Below, piece by piece: positions 45,157 to 53,690 of a stretch of DNA of 64,000 nt. This stretch comes from JALZCH01 sp036387315 (GTDB lineage Bacteria; Acidobacteriota; Blastocatellia; Pyrinomonadales; Pyrinomonadaceae), in the NCBI GenBank assembly GCA_036387315.1, contig DASVTY010000167.1, forward strand, positions 11,238 through 75,237, given 5' to 3'. The notes beneath the pieces were generated by a model. The model saw only the letters and a program-made list of their open reading frames with translations, was not told the origin of the DNA and did not search any database. A program made the translations under genes and the position numbers. Within the stretch, counting starts at the first letter, position 1. The number at the start of each line of letters is the position of its first letter.

Positions 45157-47067
45157 ATGCTTCCCAGAGATACATTGCTTGACGACCGTTATCGGATTAT
45201 CGAATTGCTCGGCACGGGCGCGATGGGTTCGGTTTATCTTTCGCTTGATGAACGATTAAGCTGCAACGTCGCGGTTAAGGGTACGATAATCAAACAGTTT
45301 CGGCTTGACCCGGAAAAGGAAGCCGAGCTGCGGCGCGCTTTTGAACGCGAAGCCAAATTGCTCGCCAATTTGCAGCACGAAGCGATTCCGCGCGTGGTTG
45401 ATTATTTTACCTTTGAGGACGAGCAGTATCTCGTCATGGAATATATTCCGGGCAAAGATTTGTTCGAGCAAGCCGAGAAAATGCGCCGGAAGGACGAACA
45501 TTTCGATGTCGTCAAAGTCTCGGATTGGGCTTTGCAGCTTCTTGACGCGCTCGTTTATCTGCATACGCAGCCCGAACCCGTTATTCACAAAGACATCAAG
45601 CTCTCGAACATCAAAATCAACGAGCGCAATCGTGTGAAGCTGCTCGATTTCGGAATCTCAAAAGGTTATGCGGGCGAAATGACCAAAGTTGACGCTGGAA
45701 GCCTGCAAATGGGAACCGAAGAATATTCGCCGCTCGAACAGTTTTTGAAATTTCCGAGCCGCGCAGCGATAACTCTGCGGCAAGCTCTCTCAATCAAACA
45801 CGCCGATAAAGTCGAGGAGGTTTTAAGTCAAAACACCGACGCGCGAAGCGATCTTTATTCGCTCGCAGTGACGATTTATCGTCTGTTGACCGGCAAACCT
45901 CCCGCCGATTATTTGCCGCGCGCTCTGGCTGTTTGGGAAGGCGAGCCTGACCCGCTGGTTCCGGTTCACGAGATAAACCCGGAAGTTCCGGTTCCGGTTT
46001 CAAACGTTCTGATGCACGCGCTCGCGCTCGATAAAGAAAACCGTCCGTGGTGCGCCGAAGCGATGCGCGAAGAATTTCAAGCCGCCTGGCAGGAACATTA
46101 CCGCTCGACCGAAGTAACCAAACGAGAAGAGATTGCCGCCGAAGAGCGTACCGAATTTGAACGTCTGCTGGCTGAAGAAAGGCAGCGACGCGAAGAAGCC
46201 GAGATTGCGCGTGAGGAAAAAGAGCGTGAATTGGCGGCGATTAATTCAAGACTACAGGAAATTACCGCCAGCATGCAGAGCGCGCCGCCGCAAGCAACAG
46301 CCGCATCGTCTTCGCCCGAAAGACGCAGCATTTTGCGTTTTCCGGGCAGAAAATACGCATGGTTTTTCCTGATGTTTTCGGTCGTTGCGGGCGTTATTTT
46401 GTTCTGGCAGGCGCGCGAGGAAACAGCCAAAGCGCGCGAGTTTGAACAGCATTTTTCGCGCGGCAAGGCTCTGCTTGACGAAAAATCGTACGACGCTGCG
46501 ATTAATGAATACACCGAAGCCATCGGCATCAATCCGAAATCGTCCGACAGCTTTGCCAATCGCGGCGAAGCGTTTCGCAAAAAACAGGAATTGACGCGCG
46601 CCTTGCAGGATTACAACGAAGCGATTCGCTTGAACAAACAAAATCTGTTTGCGCTCGTTAATCGAGCCGATGTTTATTGCCAGTCGAACGATTTCGACCG
46701 CGCGTTCGCGGATTTCGGAGAAGTTCAAAAACAAAAGCCGGATTACGATTTTCTCTACGAAAAACGCGGCGCTTGCTACGAAACGCGCGGAATGTACGAC
46801 GAAGCCGTCAACGATTACTCCAAAGCTCTGACGCTCGACCCGGACGAAACCTGGACTTATTTCAAACGCGGGCTGGTTTATTTCTTGACCGATAGGGACG
46901 AAAAAGCCGTCGCCGATTACACCGAAGTATTGCGCCGAACGCCCAACGATTACGCCGCATATGCCAATCGCGGCGCGGCTTATCAACGCCTCGGCAAAAA
47001 GAATCTGGCAGCAGCCGATTTTCAAAAATCCGAAGAACTAAAAGAAGTTAGCGAAGCCAGGAAATAA
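45157..47067 (+). CDS. Serine/threonine kinase with C-terminal TPR domain
   Basis: 636 residues. Kinase domain (about 7-280): GTGAMGSVYLS, Lys in NVAVKG, catalytic loop HKDIKLSN (Arg of HRD replaced by Lys, a non-RD kinase), DFGISKGYAGEM and YSPLEQF. An insertion of about 40 residues follows the activation segment. A Glu/Arg-rich coiled coil (about 325-375) leads to a membrane helix (about 402-420) and five to six TPR units (about 425-630; YDAAINEYTEAIGINP, LTRALQDYNEAIRLN, YDEAVNDYSKALTLDP), which would lie outside the cytoplasm. The TPRs probably bind a partner. Confidence 0.9.
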   Translation: MLPRDTLLDDRYRIIELLGTGAMGSVYLSLDERLSCNVAVKGTIIKQFRLDPEKEAELRRAFEREAKLLANLQHEAIPRVVDYFTFEDEQYLVMEYIPGKDLFEQAEKMRRKDEHFDVVKVSDWALQLLDALVYLHTQPEPVIHKDIKLSNIKINERNRVKLLDFGISKGYAGEMTKVDAGSLQMGTEEYSPLEQFLKFPSRAAITLRQALSIKHADKVEEVLSQNTDARSDLYSLAVTIYRLLTGKPPADYLPRALAVWEGEPDPLVPVHEINPEVPVPVSNVLMHALALDKENRPWCAEAMREEFQAAWQEHYRSTEVTKREEIAAEERTEFERLLAEERQRREEAEIAREEKERELAAINSRLQEITASMQSAPPQATAASSSPERRSILRFPGRKYAWFFLMFSVVAGVILFWQAREETAKAREFEQHFSRGKALLDEKSYDAAINEYTEAIGINPKSSDSFANRGEAFRKKQELTRALQDYNEAIRLNKQNLFALVNRADVYCQSNDFDRAFADFGEVQKQKPDYDFLYEKRGACYETRGMYDEAVNDYSKALTLDPDETWTYFKRGLVYFLTDRDEKAVADYTEVLRRTPNDYAAYANRGAAYQRLGKKNLAAADFQKSEELKEVSEARK

Positions 47068-47238
47068 ATTGTAAAGTTTACAGCTAAGCGGCAAAACGAA
47101 AACTCGCAAGAATATTAATTCGCCCAATTTACCGCAAATGTTAACACTTTCTAAGGGGGCAGCCGTGACAAGTGAGCGTTTTTTCATTATTCTGTCCTTC
47201 TTTGTTTGTTTTTATAAAAGTTGAGCGGGAGTAAGAAA

Positions 47239-48111
47239 TTGAGCGTTTTAGTTGATCGAAATACGCGCCTTGTCGTGCAGGGCATTACGGGTAAAGAGGG
47301 CACTTTTCACACCAAGCAAATGATCGAATACGGCACGCAGGTTGTCGGCGGCGTGACGCCCGGAAAAGGTGGAACGACGCACGAAGGCGTGCCCGTTTTT
47401 AATACGGTCGAAGATGCCGTCAAACAAGCGGGCGCAAATGCGAGCGTGATTTATGTTCCGCCGCCGTTTGCCGCCGATGCGATTATGGAAGCGGCGGACG
47501 CAGGGCTTCCGCTCGTCGTCTGCATCACCGAAGGCATTCCGGCAGCCGATATGGTCAAAGTTCATCATTTTCTCGCCGACAAAAAAACTCGCCTGGTCGG
47601 ACCGAATTGTCCCGGCGTGATTTCGCCCGGCAAATGCAAAGTGGGAATTATGCCCGGACATATTCACAAAGAAGGAAGCATCGGTGTTGTCTCGCGCTCC
47701 GGCACATTAACGTATGAAGCCGTCGGGCAATTAACCGCGCTCGGTCTCGGACAGTCAACGGCAATCGGAATCGGCGGTGATCCGATTATCGGCACGACGC
47801 ACACCGACGCTTTGCGGCTTTTTCAAGCGGACGATGAAACCGAAGGAATTGTTTTAATCGGTGAAATCGGCGGAACGGCGGAAGAAGAAGCCGCCGCTTA
47901 TGCCAAAGAAAACGTCACCAAACCGATTGTTGCGTTCATCGCCGGACAAACCGCGCCGCCCGGACGTCGAATGGGGCACGCCGGAGCGATTATTGCGGGA
48001 GGCAAAGGAACTGCCGCGGAGAAAATGGCTGCGCTCGAAGCCGCCGGAATCCGTGTCGCCAAATCGCCCGCCGACATCGGCGAAACAATGAAAGCCGCCC
48101 TCGGCTCATAG
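47239..48111 (+). CDS. sucD: Succinyl-CoA ligase alpha subunit
   Basis: 290 residues. The start is the TTG at 47239 with GGGAG nine bases before it; an in-frame TTG at 47221 would overlap that site and add residues absent from the family. SucD begins SVLVDRNTRLVVQGITGKEG, binding CoA; VVGGVTPGKGGTTHEGVPVF, GPNCPGVISPGKCKVGIMPG and the active-site His region GHAGAIIAGGKGTA are all intact. It pairs with SucC at 37590 in the TCA cycle; the two are separated by 8.5 kb. A thioesterase gene starts 13 bases after its stop. Confidence 0.96.
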   Translation: MSVLVDRNTRLVVQGITGKEGTFHTKQMIEYGTQVVGGVTPGKGGTTHEGVPVFNTVEDAVKQAGANASVIYVPPPFAADAIMEAADAGLPLVVCITEGIPAADMVKVHHFLADKKTRLVGPNCPGVISPGKCKVGIMPGHIHKEGSIGVVSRSGTLTYEAVGQLTALGLGQSTAIGIGGDPIIGTTHTDALRLFQADDETEGIVLIGEIGGTAEEEAAAYAKENVTKPIVAFIAGQTAPPGRRMGHAGAIIAGGKGTAAEKMAALEAAGIRVAKSPADIGETMKAALGS

Positions 48112-48124
48112 TTATTCGGAAGCG

Positions 48125-48514
48125 GTGAAATTCGAACATTCGCTTATTGTTAAAGCCGAAGATATTGACCGGCAAGATCATGTCAACAATGTTCGCTATT
48201 TGCAATGGATTCAAGATATTGCCGTAGCGCATTGGTTGAGTCGCGCGACAGACGAGCAAAAAGCGCAAATAGTTTGGGTTGTAATGCGGCACGAAATTGA
48301 TTATTTGCGTCCGGCTTTTGAAAATGAGGAAATCGCGGTAACGACTTGGGTTGGAGAACCACAAGGGGCAAAATGGGAGCGTTTTACCGAAATCAGGCGC
48401 GGCGATAAAATTCTGGTGAAAGCGAAAAGCATTTGGGTTGCGCTCGATTCCAAAACTTTGCGCCCGCGCCGCGTAACTACGGAAATAAAAGAAACTTTTG
48501 TAAAAACAGAATGA
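48125..48514 (+). CDS. 4-hydroxybenzoyl-CoA-thioesterase-fold acyl-CoA thioesterase
   Basis: 129 residues starting with GTG, CGGAAG just upstream. Single hotdog domain: DRQDHVNNVRYLQWIQDIAV carries the catalytic Asp-x-x-x-His-Val-Asn-Asn signature, followed by a five-stranded sheet (HEIDYLRPAF, VTTWVGEP, RFTEIRRGDKILVKAKSIWV). It would hydrolyse an acyl-CoA of unknown chain; the FadM/YbgC class fits. It is the first of three tightly linked genes (the next two start inside the preceding stop). Confidence 0.85.
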   Translation: MKFEHSLIVKAEDIDRQDHVNNVRYLQWIQDIAVAHWLSRATDEQKAQIVWVVMRHEIDYLRPAFENEEIAVTTWVGEPQGAKWERFTEIRRGDKILVKAKSIWVALDSKTLRPRRVTTEIKETFVKTE

Positions 48515-49002
48515 TTTCTCTGCGATGCTGCCAATTCATTTTTTTGATTTCCGCTTACTTGTTTTTAAGTCAATGCGTATTTGCTCAAACTTCAAAAACA
48601 GTTCTAAGCGGAGTTGTGACAGATCCGTCAGGTGCGGTAATTCCTAATGCGAAAATAATTAGTGAGGGAAAAGATGGAAAACGGTTTTCATCTTTGACAA
48701 ATGACCATGGCTTTTTTGAACTGGAATTAGCGGAAGGTTTATACAAAATTGAAATTACATACCCGCCATTTACAAAATTTGTAATTGCCGATTATTTGGT
48801 TGTAAAAGGTACGAATGTGCCGTTTTATGTAGCATTACAATGTAATCAGGACTGCGGAATTATTCATGACCTTTTGCCGCCGGAGCCGGGTATAATAGTT
48901 GAATCGGAGAATTTAGCAGTTTCAAATCAAATTTTAAGTAGAGCTAAGCCTAATACAAGAAAGGCTGTTAAAAAATCGAAAAAAAGAATAATTAAACAAT
49001 GA
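48511..49002 (+). CDS. Secreted single CarboxypepD_reg-domain protein
   Basis: 163 residues. The start overlaps the thioesterase stop (ATGA). A Sec signal (FIFLISAYLFLSQCVFAQ) is followed by a single carboxypeptidase-regulatory-like domain (about 30-105; SGVVTDPSGAVIPNAKI, the same opening as in Oar-type receptors), then a short linker and a Lys/Arg-rich tail (KAVKKSKKRIIKQ). It resembles the N-terminal domain of an Oar protein without plug and barrel, so it may bind a surface ligand or partner. Its stop overlaps the ndk start by four bases, giving an odd mix of secreted and cytoplasmic genes in one unit. Confidence 0.7.
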   Translation: MISLRCCQFIFLISAYLFLSQCVFAQTSKTVLSGVVTDPSGAVIPNAKIISEGKDGKRFSSLTNDHGFFELELAEGLYKIEITYPPFTKFVIADYLVVKGTNVPFYVALQCNQDCGIIHDLLPPEPGIIVESENLAVSNQILSRAKPNTRKAVKKSKKRIIKQ

Positions 49003-49415
49003 GCAATTTAACATTTGGAATTATCAAACCGGACGCCGTGCGCGCCGGAAAATACGGAACTATATTGCAGCGCATTTTGGACAACGGCTTTAAAATTCGC
49101 GCGATGAAATTAAAGCATCTTTCGCGTAAAGAAGCCGAAGGTTTTTATGCGGTTCACCGCGAGCGCCCGTTTTTCGGTGAATTGACCGAGTTTATGTCGA
49201 GCGCACCCTGCATTGTGATTGCGCTTGAAAAAGAAAACGCCGTGAAATCGTGGCGCGATTTGATGGGCGCGACCAATCCGGCGGAAGCCGCCGAAGGAAC
49301 GCTCCGCAAAGAGTTTGCGACATCAATCGGCGAAAACGCCGTTCACGGCTCAGACTCGGAAGAGAATGCGCAAATCGAAATCAGCTATTTTTTCAGTAAA
49401 TTAGAATTAGTGTAA
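48999..49415 (+). CDS. ndk: Nucleoside-diphosphate kinase
   Basis: 138 residues, normal length. Balances nucleoside triphosphate pools. IIKPDAVRAG near the N-terminus and NAVHGSDSEENA with the phospho-acceptor His116 are intact, as is the ATP site. It is translationally coupled to the upstream secreted protein. A heptamer inverted repeat begins four bases after the stop. Confidence 0.97.
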   Translation: MSNLTFGIIKPDAVRAGKYGTILQRILDNGFKIRAMKLKHLSRKEAEGFYAVHRERPFFGELTEFMSSAPCIVIALEKENAVKSWRDLMGATNPAEAAEGTLRKEFATSIGENAVHGSDSEENAQIEISYFFSKLELV

Positions 49416-49419
49416 AACG

Positions 49420-49491
<72 letters not shown>

Positions 49492-49494
49492 AGA

Positions 49495-50199
49495 ATGAAA
49501 CGCTGCCCAACTTGTCAACGGACATTTGACGACAATATGAAATTTTGCCAGGCGGACGGGACCCCGCTGGTTTCCGACACCGCCGGTGCGGGCGGTTCGG
49601 CGCAGGGTGCGGATTTTGATCCGATGAAAACCGTCCTCGGTGCTCCGCCGCCGGTAGATTTGCCGCCGCCTTCGCCGTTTGGCTCTTCGAGCGAGCCGCC
49701 TCGATCACCGAGCGCGGATTTAAGCTCGCCTTCGTTTGGCGATTTGGGTGGCTCGCCGCCGCGAGACAGCGGGTTTTCCGACGCACCGCGAAGCGCACCG
49801 ACTTTTCAGGAGCCGGAGCCGCAGTTTGGGCAGCAGCCGTTTGGTAATACGCCTTCGGATTGGAGTCCGCCGCCCGCGCCCGCAGCGGGTTGGGGAAATC
49901 AGGGGTTGGGACAAAATACACCGTTTACGCCTCCGCCGATGGGCGGTTCGGGCGGTCAAAATCAGACTCTGGCAATTGTTTCGCTCGTTACCGGCATCTT
50001 AGGATTGTGCTGTCAGATTTTAGGACCGGTCGGTTTGATTACCGGCTATATCGCGTACAATAACGCCAATAAAAACCCGGGCGTTTATGGCGGTAAAGGT
50101 TTGGCGCTGGGCGGTATGATTGTCGGCGGCATTGCCACTTTGCTGATGATTTTATGGATTATTCTCAATCTTTTGGGCGTCGTCTTAATGCCGCGTTAA
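49495..50199 (+). CDS. Zinc-ribbon, Pro-rich, DUF4190 membrane protein
   Basis: 234 residues. The N-terminal motif CPTCQRTFDDNMKFCQADGTPL (in two pieces, CPTC and FCQADG) is a small zinc ribbon, then a ~120-residue Pro/Gly/Ser linker, then a C-terminal DUF4190 domain with two membrane helices (TLAIVSLVTGILGLCCQILG and LALGGMIVGGIATLLMILWI). Function unknown. The same CPxC...C-x-x-D-G/R opening begins the kinase at 21939. The start lies four bases after the GATGAAT repeat with no ribosome site. Confidence 0.75.
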   Translation: MKRCPTCQRTFDDNMKFCQADGTPLVSDTAGAGGSAQGADFDPMKTVLGAPPPVDLPPPSPFGSSSEPPRSPSADLSSPSFGDLGGSPPRDSGFSDAPRSAPTFQEPEPQFGQQPFGNTPSDWSPPPAPAAGWGNQGLGQNTPFTPPPMGGSGGQNQTLAIVSLVTGILGLCCQILGPVGLITGYIAYNNANKNPGVYGGKGLALGGMIVGGIATLLMILWIILNLLGVVLMPR

Positions 50200-50226
50200 A
50201 GTTGAAAACAAATTAAAGAAAATTTT

Positions 50227-50748
50227 ATGTCACTAATCGGCGATATTATTGATTCGACAAAAGCGATTATCAAGGGGATGAGCGTCACGCTCTCAAAAAT
50301 TCCCCAGGAAAAATGGACTGTCCAATACCCGGACGATCCGATTACGGTTCAGCCGCGTTATCGCGGGCAGCATCTGCTTCACGTTGACGAAAACGGAAAC
50401 GAAAAATGCGTCGCGTGCTTTTTGTGCGCGGCGGCTTGCCCTTCGGATTGCATTTACATCGAAGCCGAAGACGATCCGCGTCCTTACCCGGAACGCATCG
50501 GGGTTGACGAACGCTTTGCGCGCGTTTACAACATTGATTACGGACGCTGCATCTTCTGCGGCTTCTGCGTCGAGGCTTGTCCGAAAGACGCCATTACGCA
50601 CGGCTACAATTTCGAGATTTCCGTTTATACGAGAGCGGATTTGCTCAAAAACAAAGACGATCTTTTGATTACCAAACAAAAGCAGTCGAAAAACTATCGC
50701 GTCGCGCTTTCGAGCGAAGACGTTGATTCGGAATACAAAGAAGTCTAA
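50227..50748 (+). CDS. nuoI: NADH-quinone oxidoreductase subunit I (two 4Fe-4S)
   Basis: 173 residues. Carries two four-cysteine clusters: Cys61, 64, 67, 71 and Cys108, 111, 114, 118 (CVACFLCAAACP and CIFCGFCVEACP), the N6a/N6b sites in the peripheral arm of complex I, moving electrons to the quinone. The bridging segment YPERIGVDERFARVYNID fits NuoI. No other nuo gene is in the window, so this is an isolated copy. A TTTTAGA heptamer array starts about five bases after the stop. Confidence 0.93.
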   Translation: MSLIGDIIDSTKAIIKGMSVTLSKIPQEKWTVQYPDDPITVQPRYRGQHLLHVDENGNEKCVACFLCAAACPSDCIYIEAEDDPRPYPERIGVDERFARVYNIDYGRCIFCGFCVEACPKDAITHGYNFEISVYTRADLLKNKDDLLITKQKQSKNYRVALSSEDVDSEYKEV

Positions 50749-50752
50749 ACAA

Positions 50753-50785
50753 TTTTAGATTTTAGATTTTGGATTGCGGATTGTT
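50753..50785. repeat. Tandem TTTTAGA-type heptamer array
   Basis: TTTTAGA, TTTTAGA, TTTTGGA, TTGCGGA in tandem right after nuoI. A partial inverse (GCGGATTG with CAGTCCGC, to 50806) gives a short stem. It is a more decayed member of the heptamer family. Confidence 0.7.
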
Positions 50786-50823
50786 TTTAATGAAAAAGCA
50801 GTCCGCATTTTGCTTTTAAACCG

Positions 50824-51255
50824 ATGAGTAAAAACGTTAATTCCGCATTCTTGGCTTTTCTTGTTTTAGCTTTCACAGTCGGCTGCAACTGCAATATATC
50901 CGACTGGATAAACAGCGCGGTTCAAACTTCGCCGCCGAGCAACAGCAACACGGCGGTCGTGGTTTCAAACGCCAACTCAAACACCAATCGCTCAACAAAC
51001 GAATCGGTAACCGACACGGTTTTAAACACCGAAAAAACCGGCATTGCGGAATGCGACGAAGTTCTCGCGCTGATCGAACAGCAAATGCAGAACGACCCGG
51101 AGCAAACAATCCCCGAACGCATGGCGCGACAGGCAGCAAAAAATTTGATTTACAATCAGGTGCGCAGCAATCTGGCGAATATGAACGAGCAAAATCGAGT
51201 TGATCTTGCCAAAACTTGCCGGCAGCTCAGAGACAATTTTAACGCGGCTAATTAA
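50824..51255 (+). CDS. Small lipoprotein, Asn/Ser-rich
   Basis: 143 residues. Hydrophobic leader ending TVGC (Cys21), so a lipid-anchored envelope protein. A ~45-residue Asn/Thr/Ser/Val-rich linker is followed by an alpha-helical part (CDEVLALIEQQMQNDPEQ, QAAKNLIYNQVRSNLANM). Not matched to a family. A similar lipoprotein with a PxxC leader and helical C-terminus is common in this phylum, but I cannot name it. Confidence 0.65.
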   Translation: MSKNVNSAFLAFLVLAFTVGCNCNISDWINSAVQTSPPSNSNTAVVVSNANSNTNRSTNESVTDTVLNTEKTGIAECDEVLALIEQQMQNDPEQTIPERMARQAAKNLIYNQVRSNLANMNEQNRVDLAKTCRQLRDNFNAAN

Positions 51256-51337
51256 TAAACCGACATTTGCTCTGTTTGCGGCAAAATCAGTAAAATGTGC
51301 GTTTGTTTAAGCCAAAAATATTCTTTAAATTTTTCAA

Positions 51338-52030
51338 ATGATTAAAGCCATTCTTTTCGATTTCAATGGCGTCATTATCAATGACGAGCCGATACAGATG
51401 AAAGCCTATCAAAGTGTCTTAAAAGCCGAAGGCATCGAATTAACCGAACAAAATTACTACGATTCGCTCGGAATGGACGACCGAACTTTTGTCCGCGCCG
51501 CTTTTGAACGCTCGAAAAAAGATTTGACTGACGAAACTCTCTCTCGCATTGTCGAAGAAAAAACCGCCGCGCACGCCGGAATGATTGCCGAAGAGCTGCC
51601 GCTTTTCCCCGGAATTGTCAATTTCGTCAAAGAGATGCATTTTCACTACAAGCTCGGCATTGTTTCGATGGCGCGGCGCGTCGAAATCAATTCGATTTTG
51701 CAGCGCGCAGACCTCGCCGGTTATTTTTCGGCGCTCGTCAGCGCCGAAGACGTGACCGCCTGCAAACCGGACAAACAATGTTTTGATTTGGGTTTTAGAA
51801 AACTCGACGAAGCAAATACGACACGCGGCGAATTTCCGTTCAGCCGCGAACAGGTTTTAGTGATCGAAGATTCCCCACCCGGCGTCGTCGGCGCAAAACG
51901 CGCCGGTATGAAAGTTTTAGGCGTAACGAGTACCGTTTCCGCCGATGAGCTGCGCGCGGCAGGCGCTGATGTCGTCACAAAAAATCTCTCGGATTGGATA
52001 CCCGAAACAATTGAATTAGTTTTCAAATAG
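51338..52030 (+). CDS. HAD-superfamily hydrolase (beta-phosphoglucomutase-like), atypical DFN motif
   Basis: 230 residues with a Rossmann core and small helical cap. Motif I is DFNGVIINDE (nucleophile Asp8), motif II is in SMARR, motif III Lys in CKPDKQCFDLG and motif IV EDSPPGVVGAKRAGM. Classic phosphatases of this class have Asp-x-Asp; here the second Asp is Asn10, so the general acid/base is missing or taken by another residue. The natural substrate is unknown. It is followed directly by a TTCGTTG heptamer repeat. Confidence 0.85.
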   Translation: MIKAILFDFNGVIINDEPIQMKAYQSVLKAEGIELTEQNYYDSLGMDDRTFVRAAFERSKKDLTDETLSRIVEEKTAAHAGMIAEELPLFPGIVNFVKEMHFHYKLGIVSMARRVEINSILQRADLAGYFSALVSAEDVTACKPDKQCFDLGFRKLDEANTTRGEFPFSREQVLVIEDSPPGVVGAKRAGMKVLGVTSTVSADELRAAGADVVTKNLSDWIPETIELVFK

Positions 52031-52102
52031 TTCGTTGTTCGTTGTTCGTTGTTCGTTGCAAAAGCAATTTACAACGAACAACGAACAACGAACAACGAAC
52101 AA
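52031..52102. repeat. Inverted repeat of tandem TTCGTTG heptamers
   Basis: Left arm 52031-52058 is four copies of TTCGTTG; right arm 52071-52102 is the exact inverse, four-plus copies. The 12-base loop is CAAAAGCAATTT. It starts at the base after the HAD stop and ends at the base before the ATG at 52103, so the whole gap is repeat. The same heptamer occurs inside pheT at 63214-63243. Confidence 0.95.
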
Positions 52103-53590
52103 ATGAACGGTTTTATAGAAATTGAACGCGCCGAATCGAATCCTTTTGATTGCGCGGCTTTTATTGCCGAGCGAATCGGGAGCGCTGACGGGCACGGCGA
52201 AGCGATTTCGGCGATTTCGTCGCGTTTTGCGGCAAAGGGCGAGCTTGATTTGGCGGCGCAGTTAGCCGATGCGATTCAAGACCCGCACACGCGCGACATT
52301 GCGCTCGTCGAAATTGCCGCCCGCTGCGCCGAATTTAATGACGACGAATACGGCGTGCAGCTTGCCGGAGCAATCGAAGAATACGGTTTTCAGCAGCAAG
52401 CCCTGTCAAACATAGCCGTCAAACAAGCCGAGCGCGGCGCGTTTGAAGAAGCCTTGCAAACCGCCGGTTCTCTGGACGACCCGTTTACAACGCAGGGTGA
52501 AATTGCTCTGCGTTTCGCTCGTCGCGGCGAATGGGAGCAGGCAGAAGAAATTCTCAGCCAAATAGATTTACCCACGGTTCGCGCGCAGGTTTTAAACGAG
52601 CTTGCTTTAATAAAAATCAACCGGAGCGAAGATGCGAACGAGATTTTGTCCGAATCTTTGGGGGAAACCGAACAAATCGAATTTGTCGAAGAACGTATTC
52701 AGCTTCAGCTCGAAATTGCAGCGCGCCGAATTCAAGCCGGGCAAAACGAGCAGGCTTTTTCGATTTTGGAAAATGTGGGACAGCTTGCCGCCGAGCTTGA
52801 AGGGCGATTCCGCGATCAGGTTTCGACGCAAATCAGCGGTCTTTATGCTCACGCCGGAAATTTCGAGCAAGCCGAAAAAGTGCTGTCGCCGATTACCGAC
52901 AAACAGCAAACGGCGATTGCGCACACTGCAATCGCGCTCGAACATCAAACTGCGGGCGAGACCGAAAAAGCCGTGCAATCGCTCGAAGAAGCTTATGCCG
53001 TTTTAAAATCGCAGCCCGAACGCGAAATCCGCGACAGCCGCGCTCGATTTAATTTAATGGCGACAATCGCCGTTCGCCTCGCGCAATTCGGCAAACCGGA
53101 GCGCGCAATCGAAACCGCGCTCGAAAATCCGATTGACGAAATGCGATGGCAGGCTTTGGGACAAATCGCCGCCGTCTGCGCGGCAAACAGCAAAGACGAA
53201 TTAGCCGGTCAAGCGACTAATTCAATTGAAGATTTGGCTGGGCGCGCCGCGGCTCTGGTTTTAGTCAGCGACGGCGAAATCAAAAACGGCGAAACGGAAA
53301 AATCTTTGCAAACTCTCGCGGAAGCTCATTCTCTTATCGAAGAAGTCGAGCAATTACCGGCGCACGTCGAAGTTTTAAACGACATCGCCGTCCGCTTCAT
53401 CGAACGCGGCGAGCGCGAGGAGGCAAGAGAAGTTCTGCGCGAAAACCTCGAAATTATCCGAATTATTTTGGACGAAACGCAGCAGGCAATTTCGCTCGCC
53501 AATACCGCCGAAATCTACGAGAAATTTGATCTCGAACTCGCAGACGCGGAACGCGAGATTCTGCGAATGATTGTCAGGAAGAAACTGTGA
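52103..53590 (+). CDS. Alpha-solenoid (TPR/HEAT-like) repeat protein
   Basis: 495 residues from the ATG at 52103; the frame is open further upstream through the repeat but would encode only heptamer-derived residues. No signal or membrane segment. About twelve helical pairs of ~34 residues with Ala/Leu/Glu patterns (GELDLAAQLADAIQDPHTRD, GEWEQAEEILSQIDLP, GNFEQAEKVLSPITDKQQTA, RERGEREEAREVLREN-like ends). A scaffold for protein-protein contact is inferred; no enzyme is seen. No ribosome site precedes the start. Confidence 0.65.
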   Translation: MNGFIEIERAESNPFDCAAFIAERIGSADGHGEAISAISSRFAAKGELDLAAQLADAIQDPHTRDIALVEIAARCAEFNDDEYGVQLAGAIEEYGFQQQALSNIAVKQAERGAFEEALQTAGSLDDPFTTQGEIALRFARRGEWEQAEEILSQIDLPTVRAQVLNELALIKINRSEDANEILSESLGETEQIEFVEERIQLQLEIAARRIQAGQNEQAFSILENVGQLAAELEGRFRDQVSTQISGLYAHAGNFEQAEKVLSPITDKQQTAIAHTAIALEHQTAGETEKAVQSLEEAYAVLKSQPEREIRDSRARFNLMATIAVRLAQFGKPERAIETALENPIDEMRWQALGQIAAVCAANSKDELAGQATNSIEDLAGRAAALVLVSDGEIKNGETEKSLQTLAEAHSLIEEVEQLPAHVEVLNDIAVRFIERGEREEAREVLRENLEIIRIILDETQQAISLANTAEIYEKFDLELADAEREILRMIVRKKL

Positions 53591-53680
53591 ACCGCCGAGA
53601 CGCCGAGATAAGAAAAAGAGGTTTTAGGAAAAAACTCTTTTCTTTTTTGTTTTCTCAGCGTCTCTGCGTCTCGGCGGTTC
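53589..53680. repeat. Inverted repeat of GAGACGC-type 9-mers, probable terminator
   Basis: Left arm reads ACCGCCGAGACGCCGAGATA; the right arm carries the inverse with one more unit (GACGCAGAGACGCTGAGAAA on the minus strand). It fills the gap between two convergent genes, and the AAAAAGAG/CTCTTTTC inner part gives a T-rich run, so it may also terminate. Confidence 0.8.
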
Positions 53681-53690
53681 AAAAAAACTT

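Noticed and set aside
46252..47025. Minus-strand frame of 257 codons inside the kinase-TPR gene
   Set aside because: Shadow of the TPR-coding region; no family features.
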